From the NCBI RefSeq assembly GCF_009823805.1, contig NZ_WUEK01000002.1:1-64000 (forward strand): DNA of 64,000 bases. The letters are read 5' to 3'. Position numbers and translations under genes: made by a program. This document shows positions 50,465 through 64,000 of the stretch, one piece after another. The stretch comes from Nocardioides flavescens. Its GTDB lineage: Bacteria > Actinomycetota > Actinomycetes > Propionibacteriales > Nocardioidaceae. Within the stretch, counting starts at the first letter, position 1. Each line of letters begins with the position of its first letter. The notes beneath the pieces are model-generated. The model saw only the letters and a list, made by a program, of their open reading frames with translations. It did no database searches and was not told the DNA's origin.

Positions 50465-50845
50465 GTGAGCGACGCAGCGGTGACCCTCGACCCGGCCGTG
50501 GCCGCACGGCTCAAGCGGACCGACGACGGGCTCGTGCCCGCGGTCGTGCAGCAGCACGACACCGGCGAGGTCCTCATGCTCGGCTGGATGGACGACGAGG
50601 CGCTCGCCCGCACGCTCACGACCGGCCGCGCGACGTACTGGAGCCGCTCGCGGCAGGAGTACTGGGTCAAGGGCGAGACCTCGGGCCATCGCCAGTGGGT
50701 GCACGAGGTGCGCCTCGACTGCGACGGCGACACCCTGCTCGTCAAGGTCGAGCAGGAGGGCGCGGCCTGCCACACCGGCGACCGGACCTGCTTCGACGCC
50801 GACCTGCTCCCGATGGCGGCCCTCGCGGAGCGCACCGGTGGCTGA
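50465..50845 (+). CDS. hisI: Phosphoribosyl-AMP cyclohydrolase
   Basis: HisI opens the adenine ring of PR-AMP in the third step of histidine synthesis. The 126-residue protein is single-domain (no HisE fusion) and shows [34 protein letters not shown] in parts, the Mg-binding [12 protein letters not shown], and the zinc ligands in [10 protein letters not shown]. The GTG start lies 33 bases after the receiver gene. The stop overlaps the start of the Trp-associated membrane protein by eight bases; in many relatives trpE occupies that junction. Confidence 0.97.
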   Translation: MSDAAVTLDPAVAARLKRTDDGLVPAVVQQHDTGEVLMLGWMDDEALARTLTTGRATYWSRSRQEYWVKGETSGHRQWVHEVRLDCDGDTLLVKVEQEGAACHTGDRTCFDADLLPMAALAERTGG

Positions 50846-51443
50846 GTCCACGGCCGCACCCGACCGCCGCCGGCGCACCTTCGGCCCGGTCGTGCTCGCC
50901 GGACTCGGGACCGCCGGGCTGTCGGCGTTCGCCGGACACCAACCGTGGGCACGCGGTGAGGGCGCCGGCGGGCTCGGGGAGCTCACGGCGACCGTCGAGG
51001 CCGGCCGGGTGCCCGCGGCCAACGCCCTCGCGCTCGTCGTGCTGGCGTGCTGGGGCGTCCTGCTCGTCACCCGGGGCCGGGTGCGCCGCGCGTGCGCAGC
51101 GCTCGCCGTCCTCGCCGCCGCGGGCGTCGTCGCCTCGGTGGTCGTCGGCTGGACGAGCGCTCCCGACGGGGTGCGCCGGGCCTACCAGGACCTGGGCGTC
51201 CTCGACCCCGACGTCTCGCGCACGGGGTGGTACGCCGCTGCGGCGGGGCTGTCCCTCGCCTCGCTCGCGACCGCCGTGCTCGCCCTGGGGCTGGTGCGGT
51301 CGTGGCCCGAGATGGGCCGCCGCTACGACGCACCCGCCGACGGCGCGGCCCGGCCGGCGGCCGAGCGCCCTTCCGAGCCGGAGGAGCGCGAGAGCCTCGA
51401 GCTGTGGAAGTCCATCGACGAGGGACGCGACCCGACCACCTGA
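50838..51443 (+). CDS. Trp biosynthesis-associated membrane protein (TIGR02234-like)
   Basis: A 201-residue membrane protein with four hydrophobic segments ([74 protein letters not shown]) and an acidic cytoplasmic tail ending [15 protein letters not shown]. The [10 protein letters not shown] start and the DEGRDPT end are typical of the actinobacterial membrane protein found beside trp genes. Its role is unknown; a link to Trp precursor handling is inference. GTG start overlaps hisI. Confidence 0.88.
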   Translation: MAESTAAPDRRRRTFGPVVLAGLGTAGLSAFAGHQPWARGEGAGGLGELTATVEAGRVPAANALALVVLACWGVLLVTRGRVRRACAALAVLAAAGVVASVVVGWTSAPDGVRRAYQDLGVLDPDVSRTGWYAAAAGLSLASLATAVLALGLVRSWPEMGRRYDAPADGAARPAAERPSEPEERESLELWKSIDEGRDPTT

Positions 51444-51539
51444 CCCACCGCCTGACCCACCACCTGAGCAGCTGGCGTCGACCGCCCCTCTAGACTTCGT
51501 CGCGCACGGACCGTTCAGCCCTCGCAGTCAAGGAGTCCC

Positions 51540-51737
51540 ATGTCCTCTCACCACGGCAACACCCCGGCTGCGTGGACGGCCGTCGTCGTGGGGCTGCTCG
51601 GCTTCACCGTCGGTGGGGTCGGGCTGATGTTCGACCCGGCCAAGATGATGATCTTCTGGGTCGGCGTGGTCATCGTGGTCGTCGCCGGTGTGCTCTTCCT
51701 GGTGATGGACCGCCTCGGCATGGGCACGGAGCGCTGA
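51540..51737 (+). CDS. HGxxPAAW family small membrane protein
   Basis: A 65-residue protein with the family signature HGNTPAAW at residues 5-12, two membrane helices (TAVVVGLLGFTVGGVGLM and VGVVIVVVAGVLFLVM), and a short acidic end. It is conserved at this position in actinobacteria between the Trp-associated membrane protein and the DUF2752 gene. AAGGAG precedes the ATG. Function unknown. Confidence 0.92.
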   Translation: MSSHHGNTPAAWTAVVVGLLGFTVGGVGLMFDPAKMMIFWVGVVIVVVAGVLFLVMDRLGMGTER

Positions 51738-52168
51738 CCCTCCTCCTCGACGCACCGCCGTCCCGGACCCGCGGACGGCGCGTCCTCGCGCCCACGCTCA
51801 CCATCGCGGGCCTGGGGCTCGCGACCCTCGCGCTGCACCTGCGCGACCCCCACCAGGCCGGCAGCTGGGGCTTCTGCCCCAGTGCGGCCCTGGGCTTCTG
51901 GTGCCCCGGCTGTGGCGGCCTGCGGGCGGTCAACGACCTCACCAACGGCCAGGTCGGCGCCGCGCTGTCGAGCAACCTGCTCGTGACGCTGCTGATCCCG
52001 TTCGCGGTCGCCGGGCTCGCCTTCTGGTGGACCAACGCCTGGCGCGGCCGGGTCCTGAACATGGCGAACGCCAGGGCGATCACGCTCGGCACGGTGGCCT
52101 TCTGCGCGGTCGCCCTGGCGTTCGCGGTGCTCCGCAACCTCGCCGTCGGCGCCTGGCTCGCCCCGTAG
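51734..52168 (+). CDS. DUF2752 membrane protein, probable CTG start
   Basis: A 144-residue protein with the DUF2752 motif FCPSAALGFWCPGCGGLRAV (residues about 47-66) and three to four membrane helices. The cysteine cluster CPxxxxxxxxCPGCG suggests a metal or redox site. No ATG, GTG or TTG lies between the overlapping upstream stop and the conserved region, and the only start that yields a complete protein is CTG at 51734, overlapping the HGxxPAAW stop as CTGA. The extended frame further upstream is only the shadow of the preceding gene. The downstream repeat begins 24 bases after the stop. Confidence 0.85.
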   Translation: MTLLLDAPPSRTRGRRVLAPTLTIAGLGLATLALHLRDPHQAGSWGFCPSAALGFWCPGCGGLRAVNDLTNGQVGAALSSNLLVTLLIPFAVAGLAFWWTNAWRGRVLNMANARAITLGTVAFCAVALAFAVLRNLAVGAWLAP

Positions 52169-52191
52169 GCACGAGAAGGCGCTCGGTCCGC

Positions 52192-52277
52192 TGGTCGAGG
52201 AGGCCCGTGAGGGCCGTCTCGAGACCACGACGGCGGGGGTGGTTCCGAGACGGTCGCCAGCGCGACCTCCTCGACCA
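52192..52277. repeat. Cruciform repeat, GTGGTTTCGAGAC family, arms in the opposite order
   Basis: The order here is TGGTCGAGGA, hairpin GGCCCGTGAGGGCC, GTCTCGAGACCAC, a spacer, GTGGTTCCGAGAC, hairpin GGTCGCCAGCGCGACC, TCCTCGACCA. The same two parts as at 16800-16882 are present but the outer and inner arms have exchanged places. It lies between the convergent DUF2752 and DUF4190 genes. Confidence 0.88.
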
Positions 52278-52286
52278 TCGGTGAGG

Positions 52287-52640
52287 TCAGCTGGTGGTGG
52301 TCTCGAAGTCGAAGTTGGTGTCGATGACGCCGGTGGCGACGAGCACGATCGAGACGACCACGAGGACGACGCCGATCACGCCGGTGATGATGCCGGTCAG
52401 GGCGAAGCCGTCGCCCTTCAGCCGGCCGCCGCTGGCGGCGATCTCGCGGCGGCCCATCACGCCCAGCACGATGGCGGCGATGCTCGAGACGACGAAGAAG
52501 CCGCAGCAGATGGTCAGCAGGCCGACGAGCCCGGTGACCAGCGCGGCGACGGCCTTGCCGGAGTTCTTCTGCTCGCCGGGCATCCCGGGACCGGGCGCGC
52601 CGTACTGCGGCGGAGGCGGGGGCGGGGTTCCGTAGGACAC
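52287..52640 (-). CDS. DUF4190-type membrane protein
   Basis: A 117-residue protein with a Pro/Gly-rich cytoplasmic start ([20 protein letters not shown]) and two membrane helices with a GxxG-rich pattern ([40 protein letters not shown]), typical of DUF4190. The GTG at 52640 has GAGGAG nine bases upstream. It sits on the opposite strand inside the otherwise rightward trp block, divergent from trpC. Function unknown. Confidence 0.85.
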   Translation of the reverse strand: MSYGTPPPPPPQYGAPGPGMPGEQKNSGKAVAALVTGLVGLLTICCGFFVVSSIAAIVLGVMGRREIAASGGRLKGDGFALTGIITGVIGVVLVVVSIVLVATGVIDTNFDFETTTS

Positions 52641-52819
52641 GTTGGGTGACTCCTCGTGGGGGTGCGACGGGTGGTGCGACAGGTGGTGCGTGCGCGGCAG
52701 GGTCCGTCCGGCCGGTGGTCGGACCCTACCGCCCGGGTGCGGGCTGGAAACGGGATGAGAGAATCGTGTGTCGGGCCGTTCCTCGGCCCGCACCGACCAC
52801 CACCAGGGGAGCGCTCCGC

Positions 52820-53622
52820 ATGTCCGTGCTCGACGACATCGTCGCGGGCGTGCGCGACGACCTGGCCCGCAGGCAGGAGGAGGTGTCCGAGGCCGACCTG
52901 CGCGCCGCACTCGCCGACGTCGACCCGCCGCGCGACCCGATGCCGGCGCTGCGCGGGGCCGGCTCGAGCGTGATCGCCGAGGTCAAGCGCCGCAGCCCCA
53001 GCAAGGGCGCCCTCGCCGACATCCCGGACCCGGCCTCGCTCGCGGCTCGCTACGCCGCCGGCGGTGCCGCCGCGATCAGCGTGCTCACCGAGGAGCGTCG
53101 CTTCGGCGGCAGCCTGGCCGACCTGCGAGCCGTGCGCGCTGCGGTCGACACCCCGCTGCTGCGCAAGGACTTCACGGTCGAGCCCTACCAGGTGCTCGAG
53201 GCCCGCGCGCACGGCGCCGACCTGGTGCTGCTGATCGTCGCGGCCCTCGACGACGACACGCTGCGCCGTCTGCACGACCTGGCCGGTGAGCTCGGCCTCG
53301 CCGCCCTCGTGGAGGTCCACGACGAGGCCGAGACCGGGCGGGCAGTGGCCCTGGGCGCCGAGCTCGTCGGGGTCAACGCCCGCAACCTCAAGACCCTCGA
53401 GATCGACCCTGACGCCTTCGGCCGTCTCGCTCCGCTCGTCCCGGACGACCGCGTCAAGGTGGCGGAGTCCGGCATCTTCGCCCCCGCCGACGTCGAGCGC
53501 TACGTCGGCGAGGGCGCCCGCGCCGTGCTCGTCGGCGAGGCGCTGGTCAAGGACGGCGACCCCGAGGCGGCCGTCCGCGCCATGACAGGGATTCGCACCC
53601 GGACAGAGATGGGGACACCCCG

Positions 53623-53626
<4 letters not shown>
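52820..53626 (+). CDS. trpC: Indole-3-glycerol phosphate synthase
   Basis: TrpC closes the indole ring, converting CdRP to indole-3-glycerol phosphate. The 268-residue TIM barrel shows [13 protein letters not shown] (catalytic Lys), [25 protein letters not shown] (catalytic Lys), the [10 protein letters not shown] loop, VAESGIF and [14 protein letters not shown]. The ATG at 52820 follows a weak GGGGAG. The stop overlaps the trpB ATG as ATGA. It is the first gene of the trpC-trpB-trpA-SCO1-lgt set. Confidence 0.97.
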
Positions 53627-54878
<1,252 letters not shown>

Positions 54879-54882
<4 letters not shown>

Positions 54883-55676
54883 GCACGTCCGTCGCGTTCG
54901 AGAAGGCGCGGTCCGACGATCGCGCCGCGCTCGTGGGCTACCTCCCGGCCGGCTTCCCCGACGTCGACGGGTCGATCGCCGCGCTCGAGGCGATGGTCGC
55001 CGCGGGGTGCGACGTCATCGAGGTCGGCCTGCCCTACAGCGACCCGGTGATGGACGGGCCCACCATCCAGGCCGCGGCCCAGCAGGCGCTCGAGGGCGGC
55101 TTCCGGGTGCGCGACGTGTTCCGCACGGTCGAGGCCGTCGCGGCCACCGGCACCCCGGCCGTCGTCATGACCTACTGGAACCCCGTCGAGCGCTACGGCG
55201 TCGAGCGGTTCGCCCGTGACCTCGCCGGGGCCGGGGGAGCGGGGCTGATCACCCCCGACCTCACCCCCGACAGCGACCCGCACTGGCCGAGCGCGGCCGA
55301 CGCCCACGACCTCGACAAGGTCTACCTCGTCGCCCCGTCCTCGACCGACGAGCGGATCGCGATGACGGTCGCGGCCTGCCGCGGCTTCGTCTACGCCACT
55401 GCCGTCATGGGCGTCACCGGGGCCCGCACCACGACCTCTGAGCTCGCCGAGCCCCTGGTCGCCCGCACCAAGGCCGCCACCGGTCTGCCGGTCGGGGTCG
55501 GTCTCGGCGTGAGCACCGGCGACCAGGCCGCCGAGATCGCGGCGTACGCCGACGCGGTCATCGTCGGGAGCGCGTTCGTCCGCACGCTGCTCGACCACGG
55601 CGACGACCGAGCCGGCGGTCTGCGCGCGCTCACCGTGCTCACCGAGGACCTCGCGGACGGCGTGCGCCGTGGCTGA
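54879..55676 (+). CDS. trpA: Tryptophan synthase alpha subunit
   Basis: TrpA releases indole from indole-3-glycerol phosphate and channels it to TrpB. The 265-residue TIM barrel has the catalytic Glu48 in [16 protein letters not shown] and Asp59 in the same stretch, [14 protein letters not shown], the flexible loop with [15 protein letters not shown], and [15 protein letters not shown]. The GTG start is coupled to trpB, and the stop overlaps the SCO1-like gene by eight bases. Confidence 0.97.
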
Positions 55677-56307
55677 TCCCCGACGGACCCGCCTGCCCCG
55701 CCTGCGTCGCGCCGCAGTGGCCGCGGTGGTGCTCGCCGCCCTGGCCGGCGGGCTCAGCGCCTGCAGCAGCGACGACGTCCAGGCCTCCGACTTCCACGGC
55801 AACGTCGTGCCCCCGCCGCCGTTCAAGGTCGACGGCACGATGCTCGAGGACACCGACGGCACGCCGTTCTCGCTCACGGGCAGCACGGACAAGCGCCTCA
55901 CCCTGGTCTTCTTCGGCTACACCAACTGCCCCGACATCTGCCCGGCGGTGATGGCCAACCTCGCCTCGGCGATGACCCGCCTCGACGAGGCCGACCGCGA
56001 CCAGGTGGAGGTCGTCTTCGTGACGACCGACCCCGAGCGCGACACCCCGGAGGTCCTGCGCTCCTACCTCGACCGCTACGACAAGAGCTTCGTCGGCGTC
56101 ACCGGCTCGCTGCCCGACATCGCGAAGGTCGGGTTGTCCATCGGCGTCGGGCTCGGCACCAAGCTGCCGAGCGGCGGCTACGAGGTCGACGCCCACACGA
56201 CGCAGACCACCGCGATCGACGCCGACGACGAGGCCCCGATGTTCTGGGGCCAGCAGACGTCGTCGGCCGACTTCGCCTCCGACATCCACCTCCTGCTGAA
56301 CGGCTGA
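55669..56307 (+). CDS. SCO1/SenC-family copper chaperone lipoprotein
   Basis: A 212-residue thioredoxin-fold protein that delivers copper to the CuA site of cytochrome c oxidase or acts as a thiol reductant. It is a lipoprotein: a basic start, hydrophobic core and lipobox LSAC with Cys32. The copper ligands are Cys87 and Cys91 (TNCPDICP) and His175 (EVDAHTTQT). The GTG start overlaps the trpA stop by eight bases, so expression follows the trp genes, a common actinobacterial arrangement. Confidence 0.93.
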   Translation: MADPRRTRLPRLRRAAVAAVVLAALAGGLSACSSDDVQASDFHGNVVPPPPFKVDGTMLEDTDGTPFSLTGSTDKRLTLVFFGYTNCPDICPAVMANLASAMTRLDEADRDQVEVVFVTTDPERDTPEVLRSYLDRYDKSFVGVTGSLPDIAKVGLSIGVGLGTKLPSGGYEVDAHTTQTTAIDADDEAPMFWGQQTSSADFASDIHLLLNG

Positions 56308-56314
56308 CGCGGTC

Positions 56315-57295
56315 GTGAGTCTGCACGTGAGCCCGGCGCTGTTCATCCCCAGTCCGTCCAACGGCGTCTGGCACCTCGGACCGCTGCCGATCCGCGGCTA
56401 CGCGCTGGCGATCATCCTCGGCATCGTCGCCGCGATCTGGATCGGCGAGCGCCGCTGGCAGGCGCGCGGCGGCGAGGCCGGCCAGGTGCAGGACTTCGCG
56501 ATCTGGGCCGTCCCGTTCGGCCTGGTCGGGGGGCGGCTCTACCACGTCGCCACCGACCACGAGCTCTACTTCGGTCCCGACGGCAACCCGTGGGCGGTGT
56601 TCTTCGTCTGGCGCGGCGGACTCGGGGTCTGGGGCTCCATCGCGCTCGGCGCGGTCGGTGTGCTCATCGCGGCCCGGCTCAAGGGCTTCCGGCTCTGGCC
56701 CGTGCTCGACGCCCTCGCACCCGGGGTGCTGGTCGCCCAGGCACTCGGACGCTGGGGCAACTGGTTCAACCAGGAGCTGTTCGGCAAGCCGACCGACCTG
56801 CCGTGGGCGCTCGAGATCGACGCGGCCCACCGCCCGCCCGGCTACGAGCAGTTCGCGACCTTCCATCCGACGTTCCTCTACGAGTTCGTCTGGAACCTCC
56901 TCGTGTTCGCCGTCCTGCTGCGCCTCGACAAGCGCTTCCGGTTCGGCCACGGCCAGATGCTGGCGCTCTACGTCATGGGCTACACCCTGGGCCGCGGCTG
57001 GATCGAGATGTTGCGCATCGACACCGTCGAGCTGAACGACGTGGGCGGGCTCCGGTTCAACGTCTGGACCTCGCTCGTGCTGTTCCTCGTGGGCCTCGCG
57101 TGGTTCCTGTACAGCCGGCGCCGCTGGCCCGAGCAGGAGCCCTCCATCTACCGTCCCGGGCGCGGCCCCGCGGCACGCAGTGGGGAGGGCAGTGGGGAGG
57201 CCCACGGCGAGGAAGAGGCGGTCGGCGGCAGCGCGACTACGCTGGATCACGAGCCGGGGGAGCGGCCTGACCACGGATCGGATGCTCGTTCCTAG
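56315..57295 (+). CDS. lgt: Prolipoprotein diacylglyceryl transferase
   Basis: Lgt attaches diacylglycerol from phosphatidylglycerol to the lipobox cysteine of prolipoproteins. The 326-residue membrane protein has about seven helices, with GPLPIRGYALAIILGIVAAI near the start, GGRLYHVATDHELY, and the Lgt signature GRWGNWFNQELFG near residue 148. YVMGYTLGRGWIEMLRID follows. The C-terminal 55 residues are a Gly/Glu-rich cytoplasmic extension common in actinobacteria. It starts at GTG 56315, eight bases after SCO1. At least two lipoproteins in this window would be its substrates. Confidence 0.96.
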   Translation: MSLHVSPALFIPSPSNGVWHLGPLPIRGYALAIILGIVAAIWIGERRWQARGGEAGQVQDFAIWAVPFGLVGGRLYHVATDHELYFGPDGNPWAVFFVWRGGLGVWGSIALGAVGVLIAARLKGFRLWPVLDALAPGVLVAQALGRWGNWFNQELFGKPTDLPWALEIDAAHRPPGYEQFATFHPTFLYEFVWNLLVFAVLLRLDKRFRFGHGQMLALYVMGYTLGRGWIEMLRIDTVELNDVGGLRFNVWTSLVLFLVGLAWFLYSRRRWPEQEPSIYRPGRGPAARSGEGSGEAHGEEEAVGGSATTLDHEPGERPDHGSDARS

Positions 57296-57322
57296 GAATG
57301 TGACGAACCTGTTAACGTTCCT
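57294..57322. promoter_or_regulatory. Dyad and GlnR-like half sites upstream of gltB
   Basis: AGGAATGT and ACGTTCCT form a dyad across the lgt stop. Inside it GTGAC-N6-GTTAAC (57300-57316) resembles the GTnAC-N6-GnAAC pattern of actinobacterial GlnR boxes. It lies about 110 bases before the gltB start, a position that fits nitrogen control. The match is short and should be treated as tentative. Confidence 0.35.
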
Positions 57323-57426
57323 CTCCGCGAGGGCCAACGTCGTCCCCTGCTCGCACTGACACAGCGCACGGTTCGCCCGATCGAGGGTGAGCGGCGCAGC
57401 AGCACATGACGACGGGAGCAACGACC

Positions 57427-61978
<4,552 letters not shown>

Positions 61979-61986
<8 letters not shown>

Positions 61987-63445
61987 CCCCAAGGGATTCT
62001 TGAAGCACACCCGCGAGGTCGCCCCCCGGCGACCGGTCGAGGAGCGCGTCAAGGACTGGAACGAGGTCTACCCCGACGGGATCGGGCGCGCCCTGCTGCC
62101 GATCATCACGCCCCAGGCCGGACGTTGCATGGACTGCGGCATCCCCTTCTGCCACCAGGGCTGCCCGCTGGGCAACATCATCCCGGAGTGGAACGACCTG
62201 GTCTGGCGCGACGACTGGGAGGGTGCGATCGAGCGCCTGCACGCGACCAACAACTTCCCTGAGTTCACCGGTCGCCTCTGCCCCGCGCCCTGCGAGACGG
62301 CCTGCGTGCTGGGCATCAACCAGGACCCGGTGACGATCAAGAACGTCGAGGTCTCGATCATCGACCGTGCCTGGGAGAGCGGCTTCGTGCGCCCCCAGCC
62401 CCCGGAGTGGCTCTCGGGTCGCACCGTGGCGGTCGTCGGCTCCGGCCCTGCCGGTCTCGCGGCCGCCCAGCAGCTGACCCGGGCCGGGCACACCGTCGCG
62501 GTCTACGAGCGGGCCGACCGCATCGGCGGGCTGCTGCGCTACGGCATCCCCGAGTTCAAGATGGAGAAGAAGCACCTCGACCGGCGCCTCGACCAGATGC
62601 GTCGCGAGGGCACCGTCTTCCGCACCGGCGTCTCGGTGGGCGAGGACCTCACCGCCGACTCTCTGCGCGACCGCTACGACGCGGTCGTGCTCGCGGTCGG
62701 CGCGACCGAGCCCCGTGACCTCGGTGCCACCGGGCGCGAGCTCGACGGCATCCACCAGGCGATGGAGTACCTCCCGCAGGGCAACCGCGTCGCCGTCGGC
62801 GAGGAGGTCGAGGACCAGATCCTCGCCACCGGCAAGGACGTCGTCATCATCGGCGGCGGTGACACCGGCGCCGACTGCCTCGGCACCGCCACCCGCCAGG
62901 GCGCCCGGTCCGTCACGCAGCTCGAGATCATGCCCGAGCCCTCGGAGTCCCGCCCGGCGGGCCAGCCGTGGCCGACGTACCCGATGACGTTCAAGATCTC
63001 CTCGGCCCACGAGGAGAACGGCGAGCGCGTCTACTCCGTCTCGACCAAGCAGTTCCTCGGCGACGACGAGGGCCGCGTGCGCGCCCTGCAGGTCGTCGAG
63101 GTGCGCTTCGTCGACGGCCGGTTCGAGGAGGTCGAGGGCACCGAGCGCGAGCTCCCCGCCCAGCTCGTCCTCTTCGCGATGGGCTTCACCGGCCCGGAGA
63201 GGCCGGGGCTGCTCGAGCAGCTCGGCGTCGAGCTCGACGCGCGCGGCAACGTCGTGCGCGACAAGGCCTACGCCACGTCCGCGCCCGGCGTCTTCGTCGC
63301 CGGTGACGCCGGTCGCGGCCAGTCGCTCATCGTCTGGGCCATCGCCGAGGGTCGCGCCGCCGCCTCCGCGGTCGACGAGTTCCTCACCGGCTCGACGACC
63401 CTGCCCTACCCGATCGCCCCGACCGAGCGTCCGCTCGTCGTCTGA
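61979..63445 (+). CDS. gltD: Glutamate synthase small subunit
   Basis: GltD takes electrons from NADPH and passes them through FAD and two 4Fe-4S clusters to GltB. The 488-residue protein has the cluster cysteines in [17 protein letters not shown] and [10 protein letters not shown] (residues about 51-110), the FAD motif [15 protein letters not shown] near 150, the NADPH motif [13 protein letters not shown] near 292, and the C-terminal [18 protein letters not shown]. The ATG at 61979 lies inside the gltB end, so the subunits are made in step. A palindromic repeat 17 bases downstream may end the transcript. Confidence 0.97.
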
Positions 63446-63461
63446 GCAGCGACCCGACTCC

Positions 63462-63514
63462 TCGACAGTCGAACATCCGTGCCGCCCGGAGTGGTCCGGA
63501 TGTTCGACTGTCGA
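63462..63514. repeat. Palindromic repeat, GACTGTNNAAC family, copy 4
   Basis: TCGACAGTCGAACATCC and GGATGTTCGACTGTCGA are perfect 17-base arms around a 19-base centre. It follows the gltD stop by 16 bases and can act as the gltBD terminator. It shares its end motif with the copies around the DUF559 gene 35 kb away. Confidence 0.92.
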
Positions 63515-63559
63515 TCGGGCGGTGCTCGTCGAACGTCGTGTCGGCGGCCCGGGCTCCTG

Positions 63560-63573
63560 TTGGAACGTTCCAA
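63560..63573. promoter_or_regulatory. Perfect 14-base palindrome upstream of pyk, candidate LacI-type operator
   Basis: TTGGAACGTTCCAA is fully self-complementary with a central CG, the hallmark of LacI/GalR-family operators. It lies 20 bases before the pyk GTG, where a bound protein would block transcription or initiation. Confidence 0.6.
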
Positions 63574-63593
63574 GGGTGAGTAGGGTTCGGGGT

Positions 63594-64000
63594 GTGAGAA
63601 GAGCGAAGATCGTCTGCACCCTCGGCCCCGCCACCAGCTCCGAACGGCGCATCCGCGAGCTGGTCTACGCCGGGATGGACGTGGCGCGGCTCAACATGAG
63701 CCACGGTGACCACGCCGACCACGCCGAGTCGTACCGCTTGGTCCGCGAGGCCTCCGACGCCAGTGGTCACGGGGTCGCGGTCCTCGCCGACCTCCAGGGC
63801 CCCAAGATCCGCCTCGAGCGCTTCTCCGGCGGTCCCGTGCAGCTGCGCCGCGGCCAGCGCTGGACGATCACCACCCGCGACGTCGACGGCAACGACGAGA
63901 TCTCCGGTACGACGTACAAGGGTCTGGCCGGCGACGTCGCCCCCGGCGACCCGCTGCTCATCGACGACGGCAAGGTCCGCCTGCGCGTCCTCGAGGTCGT
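63594..64000 (+). CDS. pyk: Pyruvate kinase, 3' truncated by window edge
   Basis: Pyruvate kinase makes pyruvate and ATP from phosphoenolpyruvate. The visible 135 residues start RRAKIVCTLGPATSSERRI (signature of the N-terminal barrel with the substrate-binding Arg), then MDVARLNMSHGDHADHAES and ADLQGPKIRLERF, all family motifs; the B domain begins near residue 75. The gene runs off the end of the window. The GTG at 63594 directly precedes the conserved start; TAGGGT lies 12 bases upstream and may be the -10 element of a short-leader promoter. Confidence 0.95.
   Translation, partial: MRRAKIVCTLGPATSSERRIRELVYAGMDVARLNMSHGDHADHAESYRLVREASDASGHGVAVLADLQGPKIRLERFSGGPVQLRRGQRWTITTRDVDGNDEISGTTYKGLAGDVAPGDPLLIDDGKVRLRVLEV

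Overview
The window is one contiguous piece of a very high-GC actinobacterial chromosome, most like Nocardioides or another member of the Nocardioidaceae. This rests on the base composition, the many GTG starts with ATGA/GTGA overlaps, a class A RNase P RNA, a SARP/AfsR regulator, the aerobic cobalamin genes, and the actinobacterial order hisI / Trp-associated membrane protein / HGxxPAAW protein / DUF2752 / trpCBA / SCO1 / lgt / gltBD / pyk. The placement is inferred from family knowledge, not from a search. I see no tRNA, no CRISPR array, no complete insertion sequence and no prophage. About 66 protein genes fill most of the sequence.

Layout. 1-5090: cobalamin corrin-ring genes (cobL partial, cobM, a cobalamin riboswitch, then translationally coupled cobG-cobH-cobIJ). 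5091-10566: two long palindromes, an MBL hydrolase, a sulfotransferase-like gene, mntP, a polymerase I-like protein, and a regulator/membrane-protein pair. 10566-13213: a secreted protein, rnpB, an SDR oxidoreductase, and a MarR regulator divergent from an FAD monooxygenase (13280-14554). 14594-16799: lipoprotein / DUF350 / glutathionylspermidine-synthase-like trio. 16800-19944: a cruciform repeat, then a heptamer-repeat array ahead of a SARP-NB-ARC regulator. 20553-24045: circularly permuted ATP-grasp / alpha-E / transglutaminase operon, a predicted peptide-forming or protein-modifying system. 24090-28265: small conserved proteins, an AI-2E family permease, a soluble sugar dehydrogenase, and an AbiEi/DUF559 gene boxed in by palindromic repeats. 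28366-31928: ABC exporter with a DesK/NarL-type two-component pair. 32046-36753: panB, an MFS pump, a VOC protein and nadE. 36885-41314: two secreted paralogues, a second two-component pair, and a lower-GC DUF2510/OB-fold protein. 41661-49917: glnA2 ... glnE and an unusual SF2 helicase with a membrane hairpin. 50051-57295: orphan receiver, hisI, trp genes, SCO1 and lgt. 57427-64000: gltB, gltD and the start of pyk.

How they work together. Nitrogen assimilation is over-represented: glutamine synthetase 2, its class of adenylyltransferase, both glutamate synthase subunits, glutamine-dependent NAD synthetase and a GATase. The cobalamin block is under B12 feedback through the riboswitch. Two local sensor/regulator pairs and three one-component regulators each sit beside their likely targets, several with a visible operator-like dyad.

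The most unusual material is structural. At least three families of long imperfect palindromes are dispersed in the window. One family (27153-27204, 28211-28259, 28281-28332, 63462-63514) brackets a nuclease-like DUF559 gene in a way that recalls REP/RAYT pairs. Another (16800-16882, 41584-41621, 52192-52277) is built from a two-part unit that folds as nested hairpins and occurs in both arm orders. Other candidates for second looks are the membrane-anchored helicase, a CobG that stops before its iron-sulfur cluster region, and the periodic GGGACAC array ahead of the SARP regulator.
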